Positions 34,354-43,119 of a stretch of 64,000 nt of DNA are shown piece by piece; the stretch's first letter is position 1; every line of letters begins with the position of its first letter. This DNA is from Streptomyces sp. NBC_00341. GTDB lineage: Bacteria; Actinomycetota; Actinomycetes; Streptomycetales; Streptomycetaceae. Both the position numbers and the translations under genes were made by a program. The notes beneath the pieces are model-generated. The model was not told the DNA's origin and ran no database searches. It saw only the letters and a list, made by a program, of their open reading frames with translations. The DNA lies in the NCBI RefSeq assembly GCF_041435055.1, contig NZ_CP108002.1:62001-126000 (forward strand). The letters run 5' to 3'.

Positions 34354-36399
34354 GTGCACACACTGACTGGCTTCGTCATCCGGCACCGCTTCCTGGTACT
34401 CGGAGTCTGGCTGATCCTGGCCGTGGTGGGCGGTTACGCCGCACCGAAGGCGACCGCTGCCCTGAGCTTCGAGTTCGGACTGCCGGACCAGCCCGGCTAC
34501 GAGGCGAACGAGCAGTTGGTGGAGCACTTCGGTTCCGGCGGATCGAACGCACCCGTCCTGCTGGTCGTCGGTGACGGAGACGCCCGTGTCCAGCGGTCGG
34601 CGGCGGCACCTCTGGTCGCGGATGTGCGGCGCACGGTGCCCGGCGCACGTGTGGCCTCGTTCGGCGACGAATCCGCCCTGCTGTCCCGCGACGAGCGCAC
34701 CGGCATCATCCTGGTCTACCCCCGACCGCTGCCCGGCCAGGACCCCTATGCCCGTGCCCTGCCGGCCTTGACGAACGTCGCTGAGCGTTCCGGTGAGACA
34801 GTGCGGGTGACCGGGCAGGACGCCTTGCAGGCAGACGGCGGTGGTGGCGGTGCGGGGGTGCTCGCCGAGACGCTGTTCGGCGGCGTGGGCGCGTTGATCG
34901 TCCTGCTGGTGGTGTTCGGATCCGCCCTCGCGCTGATGCCGCTGCTCATCGCCGTCGCGTCCATCCTCACCACGTTCCTGATCGTGTGGGGCCTGACGGG
35001 TGTCACCGACATCTCGTTCATCGTCCAGTACCTGCTCGCCCTGATCGGTCTGGGGGTGGCGATCGATTACGCGCTGCTGGTCGTGACCCGCTGGCGTGAG
35101 GAGTTGGGCCGCGGTGCCGACACCGAGGAGGCAGTGCGGCGGGCCATGTCCACGGCCGGGCGCTCCGTGCTCTTCTCCGGGGTCACCGTGGCGGTGAGCC
35201 TGGCGGCACTGATCGTCCTGCCCGTGCCGTTCCTGCGAAGCGTCGGATTCACCGGGCTGCTCATTCCGTTGATGAGCGTCGCTGCCGCCCTCACCCTGCT
35301 CCCGGCTCTCCTGCTGACGGTGGGCAGGCGGCTGGAGTGGCCCGGTCGGCGCTCCCGCGCCTCCGGGAGCAGGCTGTGGCACGCGGTCGGCAGCGCTGTG
35401 GTGCGCCACCGCTGGGCGGCCGGTCTGGCAGCCACGGTGGTGCTGCTGGCACTGGCCTCGCCGGTGCTCGGTCTGCGGCTCGGCCGGCCCACGACCGAGT
35501 CACTGGCATCCCTGGGAGGGCCGGCCGCCTCCGCCGTGGATCAACTGGACGATTCGTCGATCGGAGCCGGTCTCGCCCACCCTGTCGAGATCATCACCGA
35601 GGACGTGGCGAAGGTCCGTGAGGCACTCGGCGGTATCGACGGCGTGGCGGGCGTCATCGCACCACCCGGCTGGACCGACGGCAGCCGTTCCGTCGTCGAG
35701 GCGTGGACGCGTGCGGACACCTCCACGGAGACCGGAGCCGACGCGGCCGCCCAGATCAGGACCGCCGCCGAGAAGGCCGGTGCCCAGGTCGGCGGAGGCC
35801 CCGCCCAGGACGCCGACTTCCTCAGCGCCGTCTACGGCAACGCGCCCTGGGTGCTGGCCATCATCGTGGTCGTGACGTTCCTGCTCCTGTCCAGAGCCCT
35901 GCGTTCGTTCTGGCTGCCGGTCAAGGCACTGGTGCTCAACGTGCTCTCGCTCGGCGCCGCATACGGCGTCACGGTCCTGATCTGGCAGCACGGCCTGGGT
36001 ACCGAGTTCCTGTTCGGGCAGTCCGCATCGGGCGCGATCACCGTCTGGGTCCCGATCGCCGTGTTCGCGTTCCTCTTCGGCCTCTCGATGGACTACGAGG
36101 TCTTCCTGCTGTCCCGGATCCGCGAAGAACACGACGCCGGAGCCGACACGGACACCGCCACGGTGCTGGGCGTCGCCCGGACAGGCCGGCTCGTCAGCTC
36201 CGCGGCACTCATCCTGTTCCTCGCCTTCGTCGCCCTGTCACGCGTCCCCACCACCGACGTCAAGATCCTTGCCACAGCGCTCGCGCTCGGCATCGTCATC
36301 GACGCGACCATCGTCCGCGGCGTCCTCGCACCCGCCCTCGTCGCGCTCCTTGGCGACGCCAACTGGTGGCGCACCCCCCTGCCACGCAAGAAGAGATGA
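34354..36399 (+). CDS. MMPL-family RND exporter
   Basis: 681-residue membrane transporter of the MmpL/HAE2 type with about 11-12 helices in two halves. The first helix starts at residue 8 (IRHRFLVLGVWLILAVVGGY). An extracytoplasmic loop is followed by helices 2-6, including IGLGVAIDYALLVVTRWREE with the conserved Asp-Tyr pair. A second loop is followed by FGLSMDYEVFLLSRIREE, the matching motif of the second half. GTG 34354 is the start. It lies beside the carotenoid cluster but diverges from it. Such proteins export lipids, pigments or drugs; the substrate is unknown. Confidence 0.93.
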   Translation: MHTLTGFVIRHRFLVLGVWLILAVVGGYAAPKATAALSFEFGLPDQPGYEANEQLVEHFGSGGSNAPVLLVVGDGDARVQRSAAAPLVADVRRTVPGARVASFGDESALLSRDERTGIILVYPRPLPGQDPYARALPALTNVAERSGETVRVTGQDALQADGGGGGAGVLAETLFGGVGALIVLLVVFGSALALMPLLIAVASILTTFLIVWGLTGVTDISFIVQYLLALIGLGVAIDYALLVVTRWREELGRGADTEEAVRRAMSTAGRSVLFSGVTVAVSLAALIVLPVPFLRSVGFTGLLIPLMSVAAALTLLPALLLTVGRRLEWPGRRSRASGSRLWHAVGSAVVRHRWAAGLAATVVLLALASPVLGLRLGRPTTESLASLGGPAASAVDQLDDSSIGAGLAHPVEIITEDVAKVREALGGIDGVAGVIAPPGWTDGSRSVVEAWTRADTSTETGADAAAQIRTAAEKAGAQVGGGPAQDADFLSAVYGNAPWVLAIIVVVTFLLLSRALRSFWLPVKALVLNVLSLGAAYGVTVLIWQHGLGTEFLFGQSASGAITVWVPIAVFAFLFGLSMDYEVFLLSRIREEHDAGADTDTATVLGVARTGRLVSSAALILFLAFVALSRVPTTDVKILATALALGIVIDATIVRGVLAPALVALLGDANWWRTPLPRKKR

Positions 36400-36519
36400 A
36401 CCTCCGCACCGACCGGGCTGCGCCTCTCCCCGGCGGTCGGCGGCGCTCCACCGCCGTTCCGCTGCCGTCCCAGGTGGTCCGGAGATGCGCAAACGGGTGT
36501 ATGGCACCACGCTTGAACC

Positions 36520-36699
36520 ATGGCTGAGCACCTTGTACCTCCCGGTGAGACCCCTCCCGTCGAGGGCTGCATCGCCGAAGCCCATGAAGAGCGCCCGGAC
36601 GGAGGTGTGTGGGAGCACCCGAAGATCTGGCTGGGGCTCATCGTCTTCGGCGCGGTTCTCATCGCAGCCTTCTTCATCGCCCGCATATTCGCTCTGTGA
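36520..36699 (+). CDS. Small single-TM membrane protein, DUF6480-like
   Basis: 59 residues: PPGETPPVEG, HEERPDGGVWEHPKIWLG, then one helix LIVFGAVLIAAFFIARIFAL to the end. This matches the C-terminal part of DUF6480 proteins, which normally have a longer N-terminus; here an in-frame TGA four bases before the ATG rules out extension. Ribosome binding site weak. Tail-anchored topology predicted, function unknown. Confidence 0.7.
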   Translation: MAEHLVPPGETPPVEGCIAEAHEERPDGGVWEHPKIWLGLIVFGAVLIAAFFIARIFAL

Positions 36700-36761
36700 G
36701 CCGACCGGCTACGCGTCCTCACACGCGATGTCCCTGACGGGCGAGGAGAAACGCGGCCAGG

Positions 36762-37229
36762 TCAGGGCTGTTGCGGACCGGGCGCGCAGGGGCCCAGGGC
36801 CTGTGCGAGCGCTGCCGGGAGCTGTCGGGACACCTCATCCCCCAAACGCTCGAACTCCCTCTTCAGCAGGGGGGTTGCCAGTCGCGCGATCCCGTGGAAC
36901 TCGACCTGCGCGCCGTAGGTGATACGGGTGCCGTCGGAGAGCGTTTCGAAGTGCAGGTCGTCCGTCGATGTCGCAGTCTTGTTGCGCCCGACGAAGGTGA
37001 GCCGGTCGTTGCTCATCCGCGTCAGTTCGTAGCGAAGCTCCGTACGGCGTCCGCGGAACGAGGACACGTTGAGCCACTCCGTGCCCACCTCCACCGGATC
37101 ATTGGCGTTCACCCGTCGGCAGGTGATGGTCCCCGGGTCCCACTGTTCGGCGCGGGAGAAGTCGGCCATGTAGGCCACGATCTCGTCGCGCGTTCGGCTT
37201 GAGTGCATGACTCGTTCGACCTTGATCAC
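36762..37229 (-). CDS. SRPBCC family (polyketide cyclase/START-like) protein
   Basis: 155 residues with the pattern of a helix-grip SRPBCC protein: VERVMHSSRTRDEIVAYMADFSRAEQWDPGT, then VGTEWLNVSSFRGRRTELRY, ITYGAQVEFHGIARLATPLL and a long C-terminal helix. GTG 37229 is chosen because AGGAG lies 6 bases upstream; an in-frame start at 37250 lacks this. It is convergent with the small membrane gene. Stand-alone members bind hydrophobic ligands; function here is unknown. Confidence 0.85.
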   Translation of the reverse strand: MIKVERVMHSSRTRDEIVAYMADFSRAEQWDPGTITCRRVNANDPVEVGTEWLNVSSFRGRRTELRYELTRMSNDRLTFVGRNKTATSTDDLHFETLSDGTRITYGAQVEFHGIARLATPLLKREFERLGDEVSRQLPAALAQALGPCAPGPQQP

Positions 37230-37472
37230 TACGACTCCTGACGGTCTCACATCGTGTTCCGTGCCCGGACTGCTCGAATTCTCACGATTGTCCTCCTTCC
37301 CCGAGGGCGATCATCGGACGCAGCCGTCTCGGCCGAAGCGTGGCGGGCACCCTGTCACAGCCCCTGGACGGTGACATGCCAGCTGTCGGCTGCGTGATCG
37401 CAGGTACGCCTGCGGGGACCACTGTGCGACCGGTTGACGTGCTGCTCGCCCCGGGCCGGTGCCCGGCCGGGC

Positions 37473-38024
37473 TCAGTCAATCGTCTTGATCTCCCGGGCG
37501 GGGACTCCCGCGACCAGGGTGCGTGCGGGGACGTCACGAGCGACCACCGCGCCGGCAGCGACCACCGCGCCGGCACCGATGGTCACTCCCTGAGTGATCG
37601 TTGCTCCCGCACCGATCCAGACGTCGTCTTCGATGACGATCGGGGCGAGGGAGAGGTACTCGCGGCGCTCGGCGAGGGGCAGAGGGTGCCCCCCGGTGAT
37701 GAGATTGACCTTCGGGGCGATCATGACACCGTTGCCGATCCGAATCCCGCCCTTGTCCATGAATGTGCATCCCTGGTTGACGAAGACGTTCTCCCCGAAT
37801 GTCGTGTTCAGCCCGCACTCGGTGAAGAACGGCGGGTAGATCGTCACCGTCTCCGGGAGCGGACCACCGAACACAACCGAAAGTAGTTCAGCGCGAGCTT
37901 CGCCGTCGCTGAACGGCAGCACGTTCAGCCGGGACGTCGCGTCGGTGACCTCCACGACTCGCTTCATATGACGCGCGAACTCGGGCTTGTGGACATACAT
38001 GATCTGATCTGTGCGAGTGGACAT
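37473..38024 (-). CDS. Sugar O-acetyltransferase, LacA/NodL-type hexapeptide repeat protein
   Basis: 183 residues with left-handed beta-helix hexapeptide repeats: FGENVFVNQGCTFMDKGGIRIGNGVMIAPKVNL, the catalytic-His signature ITGGHPLPLAERRE, then IEDDVWIGAGATITQGVTIG and AGAVVAAGAVVARDVPARTLVAGVPAREIK. It transfers acetyl from acetyl-CoA to a sugar hydroxyl. The start is ATG 38024. It diverges from a LysR regulator 90 bp away, which probably controls it. Confidence 0.92.
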   Translation of the reverse strand: MSTRTDQIMYVHKPEFARHMKRVVEVTDATSRLNVLPFSDGEARAELLSVVFGGPLPETVTIYPPFFTECGLNTTFGENVFVNQGCTFMDKGGIRIGNGVMIAPKVNLITGGHPLPLAERREYLSLAPIVIEDDVWIGAGATITQGVTIGAGAVVAAGAVVARDVPARTLVAGVPAREIKTID

Positions 38025-38114
38025 GCGCTGATCCCACCACCCTGAAGAACCCACGATCAAACAACCACACACCCGACCGGCAACAACCAACCATTGTGAA
38101 AGTAGGGTGGGAGT

Positions 38115-39044
38115 GTGGATGTTGAAGCGATGCGGACGTTCGTGACCGTCGCTGAGACCGGCCAGTTCCAGGCGGCGGCGGACGAGCTCGGGATCAGCCA
38201 GCAGGCGGTCTCCAAGCGGATCGCGACCCTGGAGAAGCACCTTGGGGTCACGCTCCTGGTGCGCACCTCCCGCGGCTCCCGGATGAGCCTGGACGGGCAG
38301 GTCTTCCTGCCGCACGCCAAGAAGGTACTGACCACCGTCGAGCAGGCCGAGCAAGCCGTGCGCCCCGGCAGCCGTCCCTTGCGCGTCGACGTCCTCAACC
38401 GGCGCATCGCTCCTGCCCAGGCCGTCTACCGGTTCTACCGCTCCCAACCCGAGATGAACCTCGACGCCGTCACACTGAGCAAGGAGAACGCCGCCCAGGC
38501 CGCCCGCGCGGTGCTCGACGGGACTGTCGACGCGTCCTTCCGTGCCCTGCCGGCAGGCCAGGTCCCGGCCGGGATCAGGGCCGAACGACTCCTGGACGCG
38601 CCCCTGGAGCTCCTGGTCGGACCCAGCCACCCGTTGGCGGACGTACCCTGGGTCAGGCCCGCGGACCTGGCCGGCCACCGCATCTGGATCCCCGGGATCA
38701 GGCCCGGCACGGAGTGGGCGGCGTTTTATCAGGCGCTGTCCGAGGCCTTCGGCCTGAGTATCGACGCGCTCGGCCCCAACTTCGGGGACGAGGCCCTGAT
38801 GGACGCACTGGCCGACTCGGACGCGCTGGCCACCCTCGTCGGCAGCGGGGACCGGTACGTGTGGCCCCAGACCCACGATCTGCGGCGCATCCCATTGCGC
38901 GAACCGACCCCGGTGTACACACACGTGCTGCTGTCCCGCACCGGAGACCAGCACCCCGTACTGACCGCGCTACGCGACCATCTGCGCACCTTGAGGCTGC
39001 GCACCCCGGACGACGTGTGGGCGCCGGACCGGACAGACCGCTGA
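38115..39044 (+). CDS. LysR family transcriptional regulator
   Basis: 309 residues with a winged HTH at the N-terminus (MRTFVTVAETGQFQAAADEL, GISQQAVSKRIATLEKHLGV) and a substrate-binding-protein-like effector domain. GTG 38115 start. It is divergent from the sugar O-acetyltransferase, the standard LysR target arrangement. A small CCGGG-acat-CCCGG hairpin (39045-39058) follows the stop and may terminate it. Confidence 0.92.
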   Translation: MDVEAMRTFVTVAETGQFQAAADELGISQQAVSKRIATLEKHLGVTLLVRTSRGSRMSLDGQVFLPHAKKVLTTVEQAEQAVRPGSRPLRVDVLNRRIAPAQAVYRFYRSQPEMNLDAVTLSKENAAQAARAVLDGTVDASFRALPAGQVPAGIRAERLLDAPLELLVGPSHPLADVPWVRPADLAGHRIWIPGIRPGTEWAAFYQALSEAFGLSIDALGPNFGDEALMDALADSDALATLVGSGDRYVWPQTHDLRRIPLREPTPVYTHVLLSRTGDQHPVLTALRDHLRTLRLRTPDDVWAPDRTDR

Positions 39045-39266
39045 CCGGGACATCCCGGCAGGCGTCGCCCTCGCCCAGGTGGTGGTAGTTCCGCACCCGC
39101 CCGCCAGACGTCTGACCCCGGCCCGCCGCGGCCTGCCCCGTGACTGGACGCAGGTGACCCTGACCAAGCCATCGACGGACGAGCGACTGGACGCTGCCCT
39201 CGCCCTGGACGCCGCGCACGCGGTGAGTCCCGACCAGCGCCTGCTGCGCGTTCTGCTCGCCGACGA

Positions 39267-40982
39267 TCAGGTCGTTGTCCGGCCGCCGAGTTGCAGCAGG
39301 TCCACCTCCGCGTCGACGCGCCCGAACTCGCGGGCCATGTGCACCAGCGCCTCCCGCAGCAGGCTCCGGCGCTCCGCCCGGTCCATGGCGGGCGCGGCGG
39401 TGATGGTGTCGGCCATGTGTGACCTGGTCCCGTCGTCGTTCGTGCCGAGCGAGGCCGGGTCGACGAGCGAGTCCAGGGCCGGCAGGACGCCGTTGCCGGC
39501 CAGCTGTTCGCACGTCATCCGCAGTCCGGTGGTGGGCGGGGCGGCCCACGACAGCCCGGCCGGGTCACCGACGAGGGCGGGCAGCAACTCGGCAGCCGTC
39601 TTCCACGTGCTCAGCAGCACGGCCTGGACCTCGTCGAAGCCCAGCCGCGTGTCCCGGCCGGAGCCGAGGGCCGCCGCCAAGGCCTGCGGGTTCTCGACCA
39701 GAACGTCCGAGCAGGCGACCACGGTGGACTCCATCGTGGCCGGCAGGGCGAGCATGACGGACGCCTTCAGGGCCGGGCCGCCGTCCGGTCCCGCGATCGT
39801 GCACGAGTAGGCGGCGGTACGGGCCGAGTTGCCGAAGGGGCCCCGTTCCCGGCGAGCGGCGGACAGCTCGGCGCCCCGACGCCTGGACAGCATCGTCACC
39901 GCCCCGGCCACCGCGCTGTACGGAAGCTGCTGCTCAAGCAGAGTGCGCCGGGGTTTGCTGATCTCCAGCCGGCTCGCCTCGGCCCAGGGCAGGTTCACCA
40001 CGGCGCGCAGGCGCAGCGCCGTCGTCTGCCCGGCAGTCCTGTTCTCGGCCGACCGGCCCTGGTTGATGCTGAAGCGGGGGAGCGGCTGCCACCTCCACAC
40101 ACCACGCCCCGAACACGTCAGCCGGTCCGCGCCCCACGAACCGCCGTCGACGTTCACACTCCGGGAGCCGGCCGCGATCACCCACGGCGCGTCCGTGCCC
40201 TCGGGCGGGCGGGGAAGGCCGATGCCCGCGAGCGGATCTGGGCCCGGCGCATGCCGGCCGACTTCGACAGTCGCCTGCCAGACGGGCGCAGCGACGGCGA
40301 CCGCAGGGCGCCCGGCCACCAGGCACAGCACCCAGCCCGGCTCACCGTCCCGTTCGTGGTGCAGATCCTGACAAGCGGCCGTGCCCTGCGCCCAGGCCTC
40401 GCCGGCAGGCAGCCCCAGCCCTTCTCCGGCCAACTGCCCGTAGACCGCCCGCATTTCCCGCTCCCGGTCCGGCAGGCCCTGCCCGACCCGCAGTCCGTCG
40501 TCCGGCCCGGCTTTCGACACGGCCTGCCCCAGGAGCTCGGTGAGAGCCTGGGCGGTCGGCATGCCCGAGGCCCGGACACCGGCGGAGAGCAGCTGCTGGA
40601 TCCCAGTCCGCGGCAGCCAGTGCGTGCTGTCGCCGTCCCGCATCGGCACGGCGACCGTGTCGGTGCGCGGCGAACCGGGCTTGCCCACCGGTGCCGGCAC
40701 GACGAAGAGCGTGTCGACAGCCTGCGCCGGGATGTCGATGAACGCCACCCGCCCGCCATCACCACAGGACCATCCCACCCGCACACCGCGCGGTGCCGGG
40801 GTGATCCTCTGTCGGATCAGCTTGCGGATCCGGTCCAGGTTCACCTCGGCCGGGCCGACCTCGACAATGTGGTCCAGCACCTCTTCGCCGTGCTCATGGC
40901 GGGTGGCGATGCCGATGACACCTTGTGGGCGTGCACGGCGCCAGCTGGCACCCAGATGGCGCGGGTGCCCGGCGCGATCCAC
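39267..40982 (-). CDS. AlbA_2 (Schlafen-like)-related ATP-binding protein, 5'-truncated
   Basis: From about residue 21 the frame reads GVIGIATRHEHGEEVLDHIV, EVGPAEVNLDRIRKLIRQRI, RVAFIDIPAQAVDTLFVVPA and STHWLPRTGIQQLLSAG. This resembles the second half of an AlbA_2-type divergent ATP-binding domain plus a long C-terminal region of about 400 residues with no known fold. Normal proteins have another ~60-100 residues including the nucleotide-contacting N-terminus. Here the frame begins exactly where an AraC-type cupin coding sequence ends, so a deletion has fused the two. A GTG at 40982 could restart translation. Function, if any, unknown. Confidence 0.5.
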   Translation of the reverse strand: MDRAGHPRHLGASWRRARPQGVIGIATRHEHGEEVLDHIVEVGPAEVNLDRIRKLIRQRITPAPRGVRVGWSCGDGGRVAFIDIPAQAVDTLFVVPAPVGKPGSPRTDTVAVPMRDGDSTHWLPRTGIQQLLSAGVRASGMPTAQALTELLGQAVSKAGPDDGLRVGQGLPDREREMRAVYGQLAGEGLGLPAGEAWAQGTAACQDLHHERDGEPGWVLCLVAGRPAVAVAAPVWQATVEVGRHAPGPDPLAGIGLPRPPEGTDAPWVIAAGSRSVNVDGGSWGADRLTCSGRGVWRWQPLPRFSINQGRSAENRTAGQTTALRLRAVVNLPWAEASRLEISKPRRTLLEQQLPYSAVAGAVTMLSRRRGAELSAARRERGPFGNSARTAAYSCTIAGPDGGPALKASVMLALPATMESTVVACSDVLVENPQALAAALGSGRDTRLGFDEVQAVLLSTWKTAAELLPALVGDPAGLSWAAPPTTGLRMTCEQLAGNGVLPALDSLVDPASLGTNDDGTRSHMADTITAAPAMDRAERRSLLREALVHMAREFGRVDAEVDLLQLGGRTTT

Positions 40983-41128
40983 GTCCCGGTGCTGGTCGTC
41001 ACGGCCGGCACGCCCCGGCCCGCGTAGACGATCTGGTGGTCGTCGTGGCGGTGGGCGTCAATGGCCGCTCCGGGCACCAGCCACTGTGCGCCAGTCGGCG
41101 CTGTGGGCTCGTGGCGGATTTCTGTCAT
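40841..41128 (-). pseudogene. AraC-family regulator, N-terminal cupin fragment
   Basis: ATG 41128 begins MTEIRHEPTAPTGAQWLVPG, then AAIDAHRHDDHQIVYAGRGV and TWIAPGTRAIWVPAGAVHAH. This is the cupin effector domain of an AraC/CuxR-type regulator, with the usual His cluster. After HAHK (about 40925) homology stops and the frame runs through the neighbouring AlbA_2-like gene. The AraC HTH domain (about 100 residues) is gone. It diverges from the MalY-like gene, which it may once have regulated. Confidence 0.7.
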
Positions 41129-41278
41129 TGGTTGGCAGTTTATCGGAAGCGCGACATATCGCTCGGCGTCGACCATGGCGATGTGCCGGTCCCGCCGGCC
41201 CACGCGTCGCCGGCCCCGGCCGCCGAGACGCACGCCCCCTCTGCCTTCCCGTCGTCATGATCTCCAGGAGCCCCATTC

Positions 41279-42439
41279 ATGAGCAGCGCCTTCCGGGTCC
41301 CCCCGCTCACTGAACTCCGTCACCGCCTCAGCGCGAAATGGCAGACCTTCCCGCACGATGTGCTGCCCCTGCCCGTCGCCGAGATGGATTTCCCGCTCGC
41401 CGAGCCGGTCGCCGCCGCCCTGCACCAGGCGATCCGCCGCTCCGACACCGGCTACGCGGCACCCACCACCGATCTCGCCAAGGCGGTCGCCGGCTACGCC
41501 CTGCGCACCTGGGACTGGGACATCGACCCCGACCATGTGCACACCGTCGCCGACGTCGGAATCGGGATCGTCGAGACGTTGCGCCGCATCGTCGCCCCCG
41601 GGGACAAGGTGGTCATCAGTCCGCCGGTCTACGAGCCGTTCTTCTGGTGGGTCCAGGAGGTGGGCGCCCTTGTCGTCGAGGCGCCGCTGAGCGAGGCACC
41701 CTCGGCCGACAGCATCGCGCGGGGCCCGCGCCTGGATCTGGCCGCCCTGGAGCGAGCCTTCGCCGACGGGGCCAGGGCCTACCTGCTGTGCAGCCCGCAC
41801 AATCCGCTCGGCCTCGTGCACCCGCGCGACGACCTGGTCGCGCTCGCCGAACTGGCCGAGAAATACGGCGTCTTCGTCCTCGCCGACGAGATCCACGCCC
41901 CGCTCGTGCAGGCCGGAGCGGAGTTCGTCCCGTTCCTGTCGGTGTCGCAGGAGGCGCGGCGCTGGGGCTTCTCGTTCCTGTCCGCCAGCAAGGGCTGGAA
42001 CCTGGCCGGTCTCAAGGCCGCCACCATCATCACCGCCGACCCGGCGCCGAAGCGGTACGTCGAGCGTATGTCGCCCCACTGCCTTTACCGCACCGGGCAC
42101 CTGGGGGTGATCGCCACCGTCGCCGCCCTCAACGACGCGGACGCCTGGCTCGCCGAGGTCCTGGAAGTCCTCGACCACAACCGGACCCTGCTCGCCGAGC
42201 TCCTGGACAAGCATCTCCCCGCGGCGCGCTACACGCCGCCGCAGGCCAGTTTCCTGGCGTGGATCGACTTCCGGGCCCTCGGCTGGGGCGACGACCCCGC
42301 CGCCCACATCCTCGGCGCGGCCAAGGTCGCCCTGAACTCCGGTCACCGTTACGGCTTTCCCGGCTTCGCCCGGCTCAACTTCGGCTGCGCGCCGGAGACC
42401 CTCACCGAGGCGGTCATCCGTATCGCCGAGTCCTGCTGA
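41279..42439 (+). CDS. PLP-dependent MalY/PatB-family C-S lyase (aminotransferase class I/II)
   Basis: 386-residue fold-type I PLP enzyme. MalY/PatB marks: MSSAFRVPPLTELRHRLSAK, WQTFPHDVLPLPVAEMDFPL, LCSPHNPLGLVHPRDDL, VFVLADEIHAPLV, and the Schiff-base lysine in SFLSASKGWNLAGLKAA. The family cleaves cystathionine-type C-S bonds (beta-lyase). AGGAG precedes ATG 41279. The adjacent AraC-type regulator is broken, so control may have been lost. Confidence 0.92.
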   Translation: MSSAFRVPPLTELRHRLSAKWQTFPHDVLPLPVAEMDFPLAEPVAAALHQAIRRSDTGYAAPTTDLAKAVAGYALRTWDWDIDPDHVHTVADVGIGIVETLRRIVAPGDKVVISPPVYEPFFWWVQEVGALVVEAPLSEAPSADSIARGPRLDLAALERAFADGARAYLLCSPHNPLGLVHPRDDLVALAELAEKYGVFVLADEIHAPLVQAGAEFVPFLSVSQEARRWGFSFLSASKGWNLAGLKAATIITADPAPKRYVERMSPHCLYRTGHLGVIATVAALNDADAWLAEVLEVLDHNRTLLAELLDKHLPAARYTPPQASFLAWIDFRALGWGDDPAAHILGAAKVALNSGHRYGFPGFARLNFGCAPETLTEAVIRIAESC

Positions 42440-42545
42440 CACCCCTGACGAACCTCGAAGTCGACCGCTGACGGATGATCTTCTCCGTAGGCTCCCGCCC
42501 ACGACCAGCGTGAGCACCCCGGAAGGCCGTCACACCAGCCATTTG

Positions 42546-42561
42546 ACTTGCGAATTCAAGT
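42546..42561. repeat. Short A/T-rich inverted repeat
   Basis: ACTTG-cgaatt-CAAGT between the C-S lyase gene and the convergent hypothetical gene. Could be a weak terminator or protein site; too short to decide. Confidence 0.35.
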
Positions 42562-42592
42562 TGGCGAAGGCTCACTCACTCTGCGAGTCTGA

Positions 42593-43082
42593 CTACAAGG
42601 AGGACACCGCCTCCCCGTCCCGCCAAGCGATCCGCGTCGGCATCGGCTCCCCCACCACCGAGTCCCGCAGGAACAGCGGTGTCGAGCCGGCCATGCTCAG
42701 GTGGCCGTTCACACTCCGCGTGAGGGCGAGGCCGTAGCCGTCGGGGGTGTCCGCCCAACCCGTGCGCGTACCGGCAGCCCCTCCGTGCCTCGTCGCCCAG
42801 CCCCACTCGCGCCACACCCCCGTCACCAGGTCGAAATACCGGTCTCGGGTGTCCGGCGCGGTTCCCAACACCCAGTACCGGACGTCGAAGGTCGCCCAGC
42901 CGTCATCGGGATGGTTCAGGTCATCGGACAGGACAACCCCGCGGTGCAGGCCCGCGTGGGGTAGGTCCGGATGCCGTAGCGCCAGCGACAGTTCCGGGGG
43001 GCAGCGCACGGAGCGTCTCCGTGAAGCGCCGTAGTAGCTGGGTACGGGCCTCGGCCTGTGTTCTCACCGTTCTCACCCGCAT
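42593..43082 (-). pseudogene. Hypothetical protein with a +1 frameshift in a C/G run
   Basis: ATG 43082 begins MRVRTVRTQAEARTQLLRRF and TETLRALPP. At a run of six C on the coding strand (six G at 42996-43001) the frame changes, and the rest continues as ELSLALRHPDLPHAG, VVLSDDLNHPDDGWATFDVR, YWVLGTAPDTRDRYFDLVTG and LSMAGSTPLFLRDSVVGEPM. Removing one base restores a single ORF of about 162 residues. Either the gene is broken or the homopolymer is a sequencing error. No domain is recognised. Confidence 0.6.
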
Positions 43083-43119
43083 AGGACGCCCGCAATCAAG
43101 CGAGAGAGAGGGGGCACCA

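Noticed and set aside
39079..39266. Coding fragment VTLTKPSTDERLDAALALDA and onward after the LysR gene
   Set aside because: Coding-like composition, but no start, family or partner could be identified, so I did not list it as a gene.
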